Positions 53,194 through 63,942 of a DNA stretch of 64,000 bases are shown here, one piece after another. This DNA comes from Cryptomeria japonica. Its lineage: Eukaryota; Streptophyta; Pinopsida; Cupressales; Cupressaceae. The stretch spans positions 610,211,673-610,275,672 of the forward strand of contig NC_081408.1 in NCBI RefSeq assembly GCF_030272615.1, in the 5' to 3' direction. Position 1 is the stretch's first letter, and the number at the start of each line of letters is the position of its first letter. A program made the translations under genes and the position numbers. The notes beneath the pieces were generated by a model. That model was not told where the DNA came from, ran no database searches, and saw only the letters and a program-made list of their open reading frames with translations.

Positions 53194-56100
53194 TGTTGTG
53201 ACGTTTTCACACATCGCCCCATTGCAAATGGGGACCCTTGCTTTTTTTTTGCTTTTTAGGGTTTGTCTTTTTAGGTCTTTTAGGGTTTTGTTAGTTTGCC
53301 TTTGCATTTTGAGTGCTGTCGGGGAGATCAATAGGATAGCAAGTCCTGCTTGAGTGAGGTCCTGATCCTGAAATTTGGCTAAGTCTGGAATGTCCTGATC
53401 CTGAAATTTGACTAAGTTTGGAAACTGAAAAACCTCCAAAAACTAGATTTTGCAATATAACTCCTGGAGGTCTGAAACCACTCTCAAACATCCTGAAAGT
53501 ATATATGGAATATAACTTAAAGTATAAGAAAGAAGAAACATAAAAGGAAATGTCACTTATCCTGATAGAGAGTTCGAAAAGTCAAATTTCGCTCCTGTCC
53601 TTCCCTGAGGATCCAGAGCGAATTTCGCTCCTGTCCCTCCCAGGAGGACCAAGGCGAAGCGCTCCTGTCCCTCGCCAAGGGTCCAGAGCGAAAATGCTTA
53701 GTGGAGTCATTCCTGACCTTGTTTGGACGAATTGAGACATCAAAGGCATGGTGAAGGACGAAATGAGCATGATAGAGCATCCAGACTTGATCAAAAACGA
53801 TGAAATGATGAAGTTTTTGCCTAGAAGGTCAAATTCGCTCCTGTCCCTCACTGAAGGACCAGAGCGATTTTCTTTATATGCACAATTTTAGACCTTTTTT
53901 TGGACATTAACTTTTATTCATAGCATTAAGTAAGATGATATCTTCCTTAGCCAAGACTTTTTTTGATGAAAATTGTAACGATTTGGCCTAGAGAGCAAAT
54001 TTTGCTCCTGTCCCTCAGTGAAGGACCGGAGCTTAAAGTCTGACATTGCTTTGTCCTCGCAGGATTTTAACGACTTGATGATTTGAAGAAGTCCAAAGAG
54101 ATGCATTTTACCAAATGAATATAACTTGAAGTGCCGTCGTGAAGAAAAATGAACCAAAATGCAAAAATCGCTCATGTCCCTCAGTCAGGGACCAGGGCGA
54201 AGTCTATTGTAGCTCCCGTCCCTCTCCCAGGGACCAGAGCGAAATTCTTCATAGGGTATGCACTGGGCAAAGATCAAGCAAGTTTTATGTTCGAAGGCAA
54301 GAAAGGAGGTGAATTGAACCCGTTGAAGATAAATTGAAGATTATAAAACGTCAAAAAGGGACCCAAATGCCCAAGTTCGCTCCTGTCCCTCAGTCAGGGA
54401 CCAGAGCGATTTTTACTTTTGACAAATTTCTTGCCAAGTTACAATGATTTCCAAGCCAAAGATGAATAAAATGGAGCACAACAAGACCATTGAAGATAAT
54501 TTTTGAAGGTGGCAAAGTGTAGTTGAGCTTGAAAGTACAAATTCGCTCCTGTCCCTCAGCCAGGGACCAGGGCGATATCTTAGTTATGTTGCCTTTTCGC
54601 TAAGTTCAAGCCTCTCCAAGACAAGGTGAAGGGTGGCAAGGACGTTTCGAAGTGTTCCAATCAAGCACAAAGCATCAAAGGTCGCCAACATTGAAAGATT
54701 TGCACTAAAATATCCCAGTTCGCTCCTGTCCCTCAGGAAGGGACTAGAGCGAAATTTGCATAAAGGCATAAATTTTGAAAGTTTATCACGCATCAAGCGA
54801 CTAAGAAGGATCAAGGGACTTTATTTTGCACAATGAAAGTAATTGCAAGTTGGCCGAAACAAGGACAAGCTCAAAATGTTGAAGTTCGCTCCTGTCCCTC
54901 AGGAAGGGACCAGAGCGATATTGAATATATTGGCCAATTCATGCAAAAATCACGTTAAGTCAATGTTTTGCAAGGTCATACAAGGTCTAAGGTGTCTTTT
55001 GAAGATGATATACAAGGGTTTTGAACGTCAAAAGGTTATTATTTGAGCTATAGAGATTATATCGCTCCTGTCCTTTGGACAAGGACCAAAGCGATTTTCA
55101 TTAAAACACTCATGTTCCGTCAAAACCAAGACAAGGCAAGGATAGGCAAGGTCAAGGACGCTATTTGGAAGGTAATGAACGAAGAACAAAGATTGAAAGA
55201 TGGCGAATTTAGACCAAGACACAAGGATCGCTCCTGTCCCTCTCCAAGGGACCAGGGCGATATTTGCTAAAACACTTGTTATCCTTTGAAGATCACGTCA
55301 AAACAAAGTTGCACAAGGTTTAAAACATCATTTGGAAGGCGATACAAAGGAGGTGAACGTTAAAATGTTACCAATTTGAGCTTGAAATGGAGAAAACATA
55401 AGGATCGCTCCTGTCCCTCTCCAAGGGACCAGGGCGATATCATATCAAGAAGCACTTGTTCACACAAGCAAGTCAATCTAGCTCGAAATCCCTAGCGAAA
55501 ATGGCAAATTCAACGTGGAGATGAAGACTTTGAACGTCAAAAATGCAAGGATCAAGACAAAGTTAATGGATCGCTCCTGTCCCTCAGTCAGGGACCAGGG
55601 CGATGAGGTATGTATTGTTCATCTTCAAAATTTGGCACTCAAACAAATATTTTTGAATCTATTTTAAATGCTAAAATTCGATAAATTAAAAGATTCAATT
55701 AATTAGCATTTAAAAATAGCGTAAAATGTTAATTAATTATTTTTTGCCTTGTAAAAAATCGAATTTATTAATTAAAAAACGATGGCATTTAATTAATTAT
55801 CAATTAAAAAATCAAGTTGAGCGCTTGGGTTTATTTACAAAAGTCGGCCTTGGTTTTTATTAAAAATGGCTTTTAATTGTCTTTGTTTTCACCAAGTCGG
55901 CCTAAGGTAATGCATGAGGAAAGTGCTTATAAAAGGAGGTGTTTATTTCATTTTTAAATCATTATTCAAGCATCCTCTTTCATATGCGACTTGGAGTATA
56001 CAAAGGAAGTGCGAAATTATCATTCAAGAGGAGGAGCGAATTTCAAAGGGGAAAGTACAAGCATTATCAAAGGAGTTCGAGTTTCAAGTTAGGCGAACTT

Positions 56101-57888
56101 GCCAAGGACATTGAAGAACACGTCAAGGATATCCCCAAGGGTAGCGAATTGATAAAGAGGACGTTCATTATCCTTCAAGATCAAGTCAAAGGCTTCAAAT
56201 TTTGATTTTTGCCTGGGCAAATTCCTTTATTTTGCATTCTAGTGTTAAACTCTCAAGTAAGGTATGACAAGATCCCTTGTTTTAATTTCGAATTTTGATC
56301 GTCATAGCCTAAAAATTTTGAATTTTTGAAATTTTGAATTTCAATAAGCTCAATCGTTTTTTAGGAAATAATAACTCAAGGATTTATTATGAAGTTTCCT
56401 AAAAATTAATTTAATCTATGTTATTCATTGCAAAATCATGTTCCTATTTTTGAAATGTTGTGTAGGCATCAAATGGAGATCTCATCAAGGAAAATCAAGG
56501 CGGATCAAGGACGGTCTTCGTCGGGACGATCAAGCAAGGACAAGGACGACCTTCTTTGGACTAACGTCATCAAGGGCAACCTCTTCCAATCCAGTGTTCC
56601 AAGGCAAGGTACATCAATCGTCTTGCACATCAAGGACACAAGGAGTTAGAACAAGGGCTCGTTGAAGAAGTAAATAGTTCCAGATGAATTAATTAAAGCA
56701 AGCCTCTCAACGACATCAAATTGAATATCTAGCAAGCTACAAGTGTCAGATGAGGTGGCATCCCAGTCATCATTTCTCCAATTAGTGAGGTCCACCTCAG
56801 CATGTCCAAATTCAATGTACTTAACTCATGGAAGGTGGCACAAACTCCGATGTACCTACCCCGGCTATCCATTGGTCGATTTTTCTAGAGGGGACATGTG
56901 TCCAAGCAATACAATTTTATCATTGGTCAAGCATTAAATGTTATGTAATGGTTGTAACAAACCCTAATTAGGGTTTTCATTGTTGAATCTTGGCCATTGA
57001 TCTTGAATTGATCTAAGCCATCAAATTGTATTGTGGGCACTATATAAGCCCTGACATTTCATTTGTAAAGGGTAATTAGCAATAAGATAGGGAGTAGTTA
57101 GAAATTGATAGAATAGTAATTAGAGTAGAATAGGAGGACAAGGCAAGAAATTGTTGCCATTGATTGTAAACAAACTCCATTTTCATTGAAGTAATGGTGA
57201 AGTGTGTCGTTTATTGCAATTTGCATGGTTTCTTGTTGAGTCTTCAATCCTAGATGGTAGATGATTAGATGAATGGAGGAAATGCGATTGATTAATGGTG
57301 GAATTCGTATATCCATACTACTAGCAGTTTGTTGATTGCAGACTTGCCTTGTGTAGTCAACTGGAATCATTCAGCTTAAGCTCAATTTCAATTTGTCGCT
57401 TCTTCATTGATATGCATCAACTTGATGGTGTCTATGCCTGCGGTGATGATTTGAACATCATAAAGCTTCCCTTAGAAGATCGCACTAGCCTTGTGGAGAT
57501 GGTCCATTGATGTCAAAACAAGACCTAGTTAGAGTTTCATCAAAAATCAAATCATTGCTCCTACATTCTTAGTATTAGGATTAGATCCTCTCTTCGCCCT
57601 CACCCCTTTTTCCATTTTTTCAAATCTAAGTTAGTAAGAGCCTGTGTTCCAGCAAAGCAGATCGGAAGTTCAATCATCAAATGTAAGTCCCCTTGTGATT
57701 CCAGCAAATCACATCATACCACGGCGAGCTTATCCACATGTAGAGACCCTACGTACAGGAACCTTGAAGTCATCCCGATTGATCCTTTTCGCGACATCTT
57801 CAGCATTCGGAGGCTTTATTCAAGAGAGGATAAGGTACCCTTGGGTATTTTATTCTGTGTTAGGCAGTGTACAAAATACACGTCAACA
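53194..57888 (+). repeat. Long LTR A2 with perfect duplication, carrying a hairpin array
   Basis: 4695 bp from TGTTGTGACG to CACGTCAACA. Flanked by CATCT at 53189-53193 and 57889-57893, and inserted in ORF3 of element F. Two hairpins sit at its left end (TGTGACGTTTTCACA at 53197-53211 and CCCCATTGCAAATGGGG at 53217-53233). A hairpin-module array spans 53590-55603 and AT-rich ATTAATTA DNA spans 55620-55900. A promoter block at about 56995-57075 has TATA box ACTATATAAGCC at about 57041-57050. No retrotransposon ORF is present, so it is either a very long solo LTR or a non-coding element. The ends match LTR A1. Confidence 0.8.
53590..55603 (+). repeat. Array of 15 hairpin modules (CGCTCCTGTCCCT ... 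AGGGACCAGAGCG)
   Basis: Module starts: 53590, 53626, 53660, 53836, 54004, 54169, 54212, 54378, 54544, 54721, 54887, 55063, 55229, 55406, 55572. Each is about 32 bp, with two 13-base arms pairing at 11 positions around a 2-base internal mismatch and a loop of about 5 bases. From 54212 on, the spacing is 166, 166, 177, 166, 176, 166, 177, 166. Spacers have diverged strongly but keep faint shared words (ggtgaacgtcaaaa, ttggaaggt), which suggests an old tandem repeat in which only the hairpin stayed conserved. No ORF explains it. Confidence 0.93.
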
Positions 57889-57893
57889 CATCT

Positions 57894-58952
57894 CTGTACA
57901 ACTTAGCTGGGCATTCTCATAAGTTGATTTCTTCATGGCCAATGAACAATACTAGCCATGGAAATCGTATATGTCTCCATTGTGCACAATATTCTCCCTG
58001 ATCAATGTAGACTTGGGAATCTTCTTCAAAGCTCTGAGGTGTGGAATAGTCCTCTCCTGGATAGGCCAGAATTCCTCCCAAACTCCCTCCAAATACTGGA
58101 TTCTAAACATGAGCCCTGTTGTCCTACCATATGCCTGGACAAACTGAGTAAGGAAATCATCAGCCTGTTTTCTTGCACTTTCAATCCATTTCTCCAACAC
58201 CGAGAGTGCATCTCTCACTACCTCATAGTATGAATGTCGTCCATGATCAACCGCAATAGGGGAAATAAGGGTGGGATTCTCACGCCTTATCCCTGCAATG
58301 TACTCTCTAAGTCTGATATTCTCTTCTCTGTACTTCTCCTTCTCTTCAATCTCTCTATCCAATCTTGCACTGATCGCACTAAGGTTATCACCAACCTCCT
58401 GAAATTCTTGCTCTCTTGTAGTACAGCCGAGGGCAACTGAAGTAATCTAGAAATCCATAGGAGTAGCAATGTCCGCCGTCACACCTCCAATAGGAACAGC
58501 CAACTGCGCGATCCACATTCCTGTCTCATCTCTAGCTATGTGTGACAAGATCTCAGCTCTCTTAGGTTCTGGCTCCTTATTGCTCCTAGCTAAGTAGTCA
58601 TCAATGTTATCAATAGTCTGTACCTCTATCATTTTCTTACTCTTTTCCATACTTTTCATCAGCCAATCAGGAATAGCGGATATTTCCATACCATCATCGA
58701 GACACATCTCTCGATCAAGCCCTCTCAATGCCGAGATAACATCATCATCATCATCAGGATTACTCCCGGTCAAATCATATACCTCATTTCCCAAACTAAC
58801 CTCCAAAAGGACAGTAGGGGATCCCGGCTAATCATCATTCTCATTCGGTGGAGCAAATGTAGTTGTGGCATGTAAATCCTGAATATTCTCTGGTAGTATC
58901 ACTGTGTTGGAACATTGTTGGGTCTCCTTAATTGTCATTTCAACTTCCTTGA
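57894..58952 (-). pseudogene. Element F ORF3, middle part
   Basis: Minus-strand coding between elements E and A2. 58806-58447 is open for 119 codons (VSLGNEVYDLTGSNPDDDDD, MEISAIPDWLMKSMEKSKK, ARDETGMWIAQLAVPIGGV). After a stop the frame continues (EQEFQEVGDNL). Then 58362-57952, 136 codons, is strongly helical and coiled-coil-like (REIEEKEKYREENIRLREY, YYEVVRDALSVLEKWIESA, YLEGVWEEFWPIQERTIPHL). The reading joins to 63943-64000 upstream, across element E, and to 53193-52790 downstream, across LTR A2. Function unknown. Confidence 0.7.
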
Positions 58953-59233
58953 TGTTTGCCCTTTAGGCAAACAGTTTAATACATGCAGACAGAATACTTA
59001 ACAAGAAACAGTAATGCCAATACCAGACGAACAATATTAAGCCAACTGAAAAGATACCATTTCATTCATAATCGTGATACTGACAAGTTACATCACATGG
59101 TATATAAAGGTATCGAGGGGGTGCGAGGGACAACCATTGCACCCATAACTACCTACCCTCAGTTACATTACTAGACAAAGTACTTCCTACTTAATTACTT
59201 TTTATTCCCATACGTACAATATTACCGCCAACA
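58953..59233 (-). repeat. 3' LTR of element E
   Basis: 281 bp; on minus it starts TGTTGGCGGTAATATTG and ends GGGCAAACA. TATA-like TTTATATACC on minus at about 59099-59108. The polypurine tract (minus strand ttttttgggggggg) lies at 59237-59250, just upstream on the minus strand. Confidence 0.93.
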
Positions 59234-59369
59234 TCATCCCCCCCAAAAAACAAGGTTGTCTCTAGACGACTGAAAATAAAATGGGATGATCAACAAAAAA
59301 AGAAATCAAGACTGAGCATGGGGCTAAGGAAGCGTCCCTAGTGAGGAGAGTATCGATGCGCGGGGTGTG

Positions 59370-61625
59370 GCTGCCAAGCGTGCCCGTAACTCATAGGCCT
59401 ACTCAATCCTCAGCTTCTGGGCCCGCTCTGCAACCATTTGTCGCTCCATAGCTATTTTCACCATCATCGCGGCTACCAAGACCTCCTTATCCTTCTTCTC
59501 CACCATCTCCAAGGCACTAGCCAATCGGCTCTCCAACATAGCCCTGTCCTCCCGGGCTTCCTCCAACCATGCCCCCAAGGCATCCCTCGTCGACCTCTCC
59601 TCGGCCAACTCTGCTTCCAAGGTAGCACGTTCTGTGACCCACGAGGCCTTCTCCCGAGCCAATTGCTCCCTATGCGACTCCTCCAACTGTTGGAGTCGAA
59701 CAGCCAATTCTTCTCGTGCCGACACGGCCTCTTGGCGCTAGGTCTTCGTACCCTGGGCAATATACTGTGTCCTTCTCAGCTCATAGTATGTCTCCTGGAA
59801 GACCTGCTCTATCCTCCGTAACAGTGACCCTCTAGACTCAAAACACTGAGCAAAGTGTGTCGTGCACCTGTCCATCATAAACCCAAGCAATTGCTCCAAC
59901 TATCCATCTGTCCTGGCATCTCCCTAGCTCCAACAGCCATGTCCGCAAGAAACTACTCCAAGTCCCTATCACCCTCCACTCTCGAAGATTCTAGGACACC
60001 GTGCTCCTGGGCATCCTAGTGAAGACTTTGCAGTGGCTCGTCATGAGGGGGGCTCTGGATCAACTCCTCCTCCTGCCTGGGACTCAGCACCAACTCACGA
60101 ATGGCTGAGTGGTCTCTCTGTACTATCCATGAAGTCCCTGGTGAGCTATCTCCAACCAAATCCACAATCTCATGAGATCTCGGCTCACATCATGGGGAGA
60201 GGACCGCTACTCCAACCGATGCTACTGGTGCCATCTTGTACCGACTCAGCCAAGCACTCATATCCGTCTAAGAAGGGGTACCACTCCCTCCAGGATGTTC
60301 CAATACTACCGCAACCTCCCTACCAACCGTCCCGCCACTGGTCCCTACCTCTACTACTACTGCCGTGGGACTCCTAACGCCGATCGTCTGAGGCTCTAGT
60401 AGGGCTACCAATGTCGTGGCCACGTGTGGGGGAATCATAATCACTGGTGTCCGACCCAGCCCAAAACCAGCAACCAACACTGCCAATACTGTCGCTCCAG
60501 GCAGAGCCCGAGTGGCACCTGCTGAGGTTGTCTGCTGGGATAACTCACCCGGGGGCCGTGTGGCTGCCGCCGCTGGCACAACTACGGGAGGTGGAGGTGT
60601 GGTTGTCCGCACAACTACAGAAGATGTGACCCCCATCTCCTCCTCGACCTGTTGTCCTCTACCCACGCTCCTGAAACTAATCTCGATGGCTTGTGACGTA
60701 TCCACGAAGTCCTCCTCTGCACTCGCCTCCTCACTCGGGTCACTAGGCTCGGACTCCAACTCTGTCTCGGACTCAGACACCACCACCTGCCCCTTTCGTT
60801 TCTTGCCTAATAGTGTATCTCCACTAGGTGCCATGATATCTAAATGAACCCAATAGAATATAGGTGGCTGCCCAAGGTGTACATGGCCTTGTGGTGCCAA
60901 GTGTTGTGTTTGGTGAACCCTAAAGGCGTACGTCATCCAAGAAGAGTCCAATGGCATGGTAGGGCATGTAGAAGGTTCTATGCTGCAGGGTCATAAATTC
61001 CTCCATCCTATCCGCTAGTACTAATGCCCAGTCGTATACCACACCATTGCAAATGCCATTCATCAATACCACCTACGCCATGGCAATGTCCGAAGCTCTA
61101 CTGGCTCCCATCAAGCGGCTCTTCAACACAACCAGAAGGCACCGCCATACCCCCTCTCTCAAAAACAACATTTTCAAGCCTCTTCCCTTGCTGGCATGCT
61201 GGAGACTGTCGAGCTCGGCCTGTGTGAGGTCGTCACGGCACATCAACTTCAGGAGTTTATCCTTTAAATCTGGGGATATTTTCTACCCCTTATCTACTTT
61301 CTTTTCCTACATTCCTGGAATACCAAAAACCCTCATAAACTCTGTGGAAGCGAAAGAGACCATAACTTGGTGGTGCTCATAATCAAATACTGACTACCGC
61401 ATGTGTGTGTCATACGCACCAATCATGGTCTGCAGCACAACCTCAAAATCCTTAATACAAAAGATGGGCATCTGGATGCCCCATTATACCTATGCATGTC
61501 TCAGCTGTGCCTTCATGGGATCATCATGCGGGGTCTCGTTCCACCATTTTCTACAATCTCCTCCACTCAAACCCTCAAAGGTAATGGTGTCCACGGTCAC
61601 ATTCTTCGCTGCCATCTACTGCTGC
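59370..61625 (-). pseudogene. Element E ORF3
   Basis: Starts near 61615 (VTVDTITFEGLSGGDC), with several stops in the first third. The block shared with element D follows at about 61080-60970 (VLMNGICNGVVYDWALVLAD, HRTFYMPYHAIGLFLDD). The best open part is 60957-60268 (229 codons): an acidic stretch rich in SESETELESEPSDPSEEAS, then a Pro/Val/Thr-rich linker. The C-terminus (59725-59399) is a coiled coil, ELAVRLQQLEESHREQL and AELAEERSTRDALGAWLEE, ending ERAQKLRIE. Order and lengths match elements D, F and G. No membrane or enzyme motif is visible. Confidence 0.75.
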
Positions 61626-61969
61626 ACTTTGGGTTGCACCTTTTTGCCTTTGCCTTTGCTGCTGTCAGCCATGCTACCCCTGACTTTCACACTAAAAGGC
61701 AAAATCCAAATAGCTTTCCTGTTGACAGAGGTTCACGGCACTGTAGCAAGTAACTGCCGCAACTGTCTTTTCCAATTCTTTCCACTGCTGGGGTCCATTA
61801 ATGATTTTTCTTTTGTCTCTTGTGCCAATAAATATATTAAAAAATAGGGTTAGGGAGCAAATTTTGGCACGTGCTTACTTTCCTCCAATACGTGGCTTCC
61901 TTTGAATGCTCCCCCAAATCCCTCTGTGCCGCTACACTTGTGTACATCCTTTGGAACCAAACGATGTCG

Positions 61970-62535
61970 TACCGTCGCCGTACGGTCACTTCCCCCTTGT
62001 GCGTGTTGCTTCTCCGCCGTCGTTGTACTCCACCGTACAATCAATGTATCGCGCAACAATTTGTTCTCCACCGTACGATGTACGGTATTTGCCGTACGAT
62101 TATGTCTTTTCTTCTTTTCGCCATCATAAGTGAACCACGTGATCATACGGTACGGTTTCCCTCAATTGTCCACCATACGAGTGCCTATATACTATACATT
62201 GTTTTCTTCTCCATCTTTATTAAAATCTCGTCCTTTGCCGTATGACGCACGGTATGAGGAATTCTCTATGACGACAAACCGTACAATGGCTATATACCGT
62301 CAGTTTTCCCTTCGCCGTACGGTGCACGGATGATTTCTTTCTTTCGCCGCCGTACGGTATTGTGTGGTTGGGTTTTATTGTCGTTCTCTGTGACGACAAA
62401 TCCTACGGTGGCTATATACCGTCGGTTTTCCCTACGCCATACGGTGCACGGATGATTTCTTTCTTCCGCTGCCATACGGTATTGTGTGGTTGGGTTTTAT
62501 TGTCATGCGACAATCGTGTGGCTCCACTTTTCCGT
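61970..62535. repeat. CCGTACGG palindrome array in element E
   Basis: About fifteen CCGTACGG, CATACGGT or CGTACAAT words in 560 bp between gag and ORF3. Examples: CCGTACGG at 61978-61985, ACCGTACGATGTACGGT at 62070-62086 (a perfect 7-bp stem with 3-base loop), and others near 62144, 62236, 62315 and 62352. A 122-bp tandem duplication (62288-62409, 62410 to about 62503) multiplies the words. The array overlaps several short ORFs but codes for nothing consistent. Confidence 0.75.
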
Positions 62536-62750
62536 CGTATGGTGATTTTTTATTTTTATTTTGTTGCTTGTTTTTGTTTTTTTTTAAGCCATAATTTTTA
62601 TTTTATTTTTTACTCCATTTTGTTGTTCTTTCCTCCTCTTCGGTTACCTCTGTAACCGTCGAATGATGTTGTGGTGTTGGCTTGAGGCTAGGATGTGCCC
62701 GCTGTAACGAAGGGTGACGGCTGCTCTTGGCTGAAAAGCATTTGATTCCC

Positions 62751-63592
62751 TCATGTCTTCATGTTGTAGGGACATTCTTTGGTGGAGTGTGCCAACACTT
62801 GGCAAATGTCGCAGAAGGCCTTTTTAGGACAGGTGCTTTTTGTATGACCTTCCTCCTTACACTCTGTGCACCACACTTCATCATTCTTACCGGTGCTTCC
62901 CTTCATGCTTTTAAATTCCGTCATCATGCAATGCATGTCCTTCTGGAGGGCTTGCACCTTCTTGATTGACCCCTCGTCGTTGCTACTTCCCTCAGAGGAG
63001 TCCTCCTCCCCAAAGGATTTGTCTTTCTTCTTCTTGGATGTCTTGCCTTCACTTTCCGGGTCCATTGCCCGGTTATAGGCATCTTCGTAGAAGGTGGGTG
63101 GTGCAATTTTCATTTAACTTCTGAGGGACGATTTCAAACCCTCCACAAACCACCTTTTCTTTAATCCATCGCCCGACTAGTTGTGCATTTTTCCCAGCAA
63201 TTCCTTCAAGCGCCGACTATACGCTCGGACGGTCTCGTTTTTCCCTTGCTCGGTACTCAAGATTTCCACCACAATTTCATTGTTGTCCCTGAGAAGTCGA
63301 AACTCTATTTCGAAGGCTTTATGTAATTCGTCCCAAGTTGCCAGCTTCGTTTTATCAGCATCGGAGTACCAGTCGATGGCTACCCCTCGTAGGGTGGCGA
63401 GGAATTGCACAACGCATTCCACCTTGTCGGTCACGCCATTGGCCGACCAGATTGTTTCACACGTACGTAAGTTTCGATCAATCCCTGTAGGATGCAGGTG
63501 AAATCCCTTGTCAGTGCTCTCTCTCCTTCGAACAACTCCTCCGGCTCTTCCTCGGGATTACTACTTGTCAACTCGCTCACTGGTTGTCCCAT
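62751..63592 (-). pseudogene. Element E gag with two zinc knuckles
   Basis: Starts MGQPVSELTSSNPEEEPEE at 63592, then a frameshift. The gag core is at 63434-63177 (VQFLATLRGVAIDWYSDADK, WDELHKAFEIEFRLLRD, YSRRLKELLGKMHN). A TAG follows, then a broken segment (MKIAPPTFYEDAYNRAMD). The C-terminal 120 codons are at 63113-62751, with two CCHC knuckles, CTECKEEGHTKSTC and CDICQVLAHSTKEC. Very close to gag of element H, including the TAG position. Packaging of RNA would be its role. As it stands the gag is broken, so this copy is not active. Confidence 0.85.
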
Positions 63593-63633
63593 TATCGTCG
63601 TGCCATGTAGTATGCTCCCGTCATTCCAGGTTT

Positions 63634-63651
63634 AATACGGCAACAATGCCA
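63634..63651 (-). other. Element E primer-binding site
   Basis: On minus: tggcattgttgccgtatt, two bases after the 5' LTR. It matches the tRNA-Asp primer complement TGGCGCCGTTGCCG at 11 of the first 14 positions. Helps fix the LTR edge and orientation. Confidence 0.65.
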
Positions 63652-63653
63652 GA

Positions 63654-63937
63654 TGTTTGCCCTCTGGGTGAATAGTTTAATACATGTAGACAGAATACTT
63701 AACAAGAAACGGTAATGGCATAGATACCAGATGAACAATATTAAGCCAACTGAAAAGATACCATTTCATTCATAATCGTGATACTAACAAGTTACATCAC
63801 ATGGTATATAAAGGTACCGAGGGGGTGCGAGGGACAACCGTCGCACCCGTAACTACCTACCCTGGATTACATTACTAAACAAAGTACTTCCTACTTAATT
63901 ACTTTTTATTCCCGTACGTACAATATTACCGCCAACA
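63654..63937 (-). repeat. 5' LTR of element E
   Basis: 284 bp partner of 58953-59233. TATA-like TTTATATACC on minus at about 63803-63812 would drive the gag/ORF3 transcript on the minus strand. Confidence 0.93.
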
Positions 63938-63942
63938 CTTGA

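Larger units (their letters stand above)
58953..63937 (-). mobile_element. Element E: complete pol-less LTR retrotransposon (gag + ORF3)
   Basis: Minus-strand element of 4985 bp with LTRs at 63654-63937 (5') and 58953-59233 (3'). Flanked by perfect CTTGA duplications (58948-58952 and 63938-63942). It has a tRNA-Asp-like primer site and a polypurine tract at the inner LTR edges. The internal region holds gag, a palindromic array and ORF3, but no protease, RT, RNase H or integrase. It would depend on enzymes supplied by another element, as for TR-GAG-type non-autonomous elements. LTR copies differ at roughly 20 sites by eye, mostly transitions. Confidence 0.93.

Noticed and set aside
53590-55603. 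CRISPR-like array (32-bp repeats with about 134-bp spacers)
   Set aside because: Spacers are too long and share ancestry with each other, the array sits inside a plant LTR, and there are no cas genes or leader.
60416-60847. 143-codon plus-strand ORF
   Set aside because: Antisense shadow of ORF3 of element E, whose low-complexity codons leave the opposite strand open.
60268-60957. 229-codon ORF as a host gene
   Set aside because: Inside element E and continuous with the ORF3 block shared with element D.
61871-62655. Plus-strand ORFs up to 124 codons
   Set aside because: They overlap the palindrome array and its duplication, and contradict the minus-strand element.
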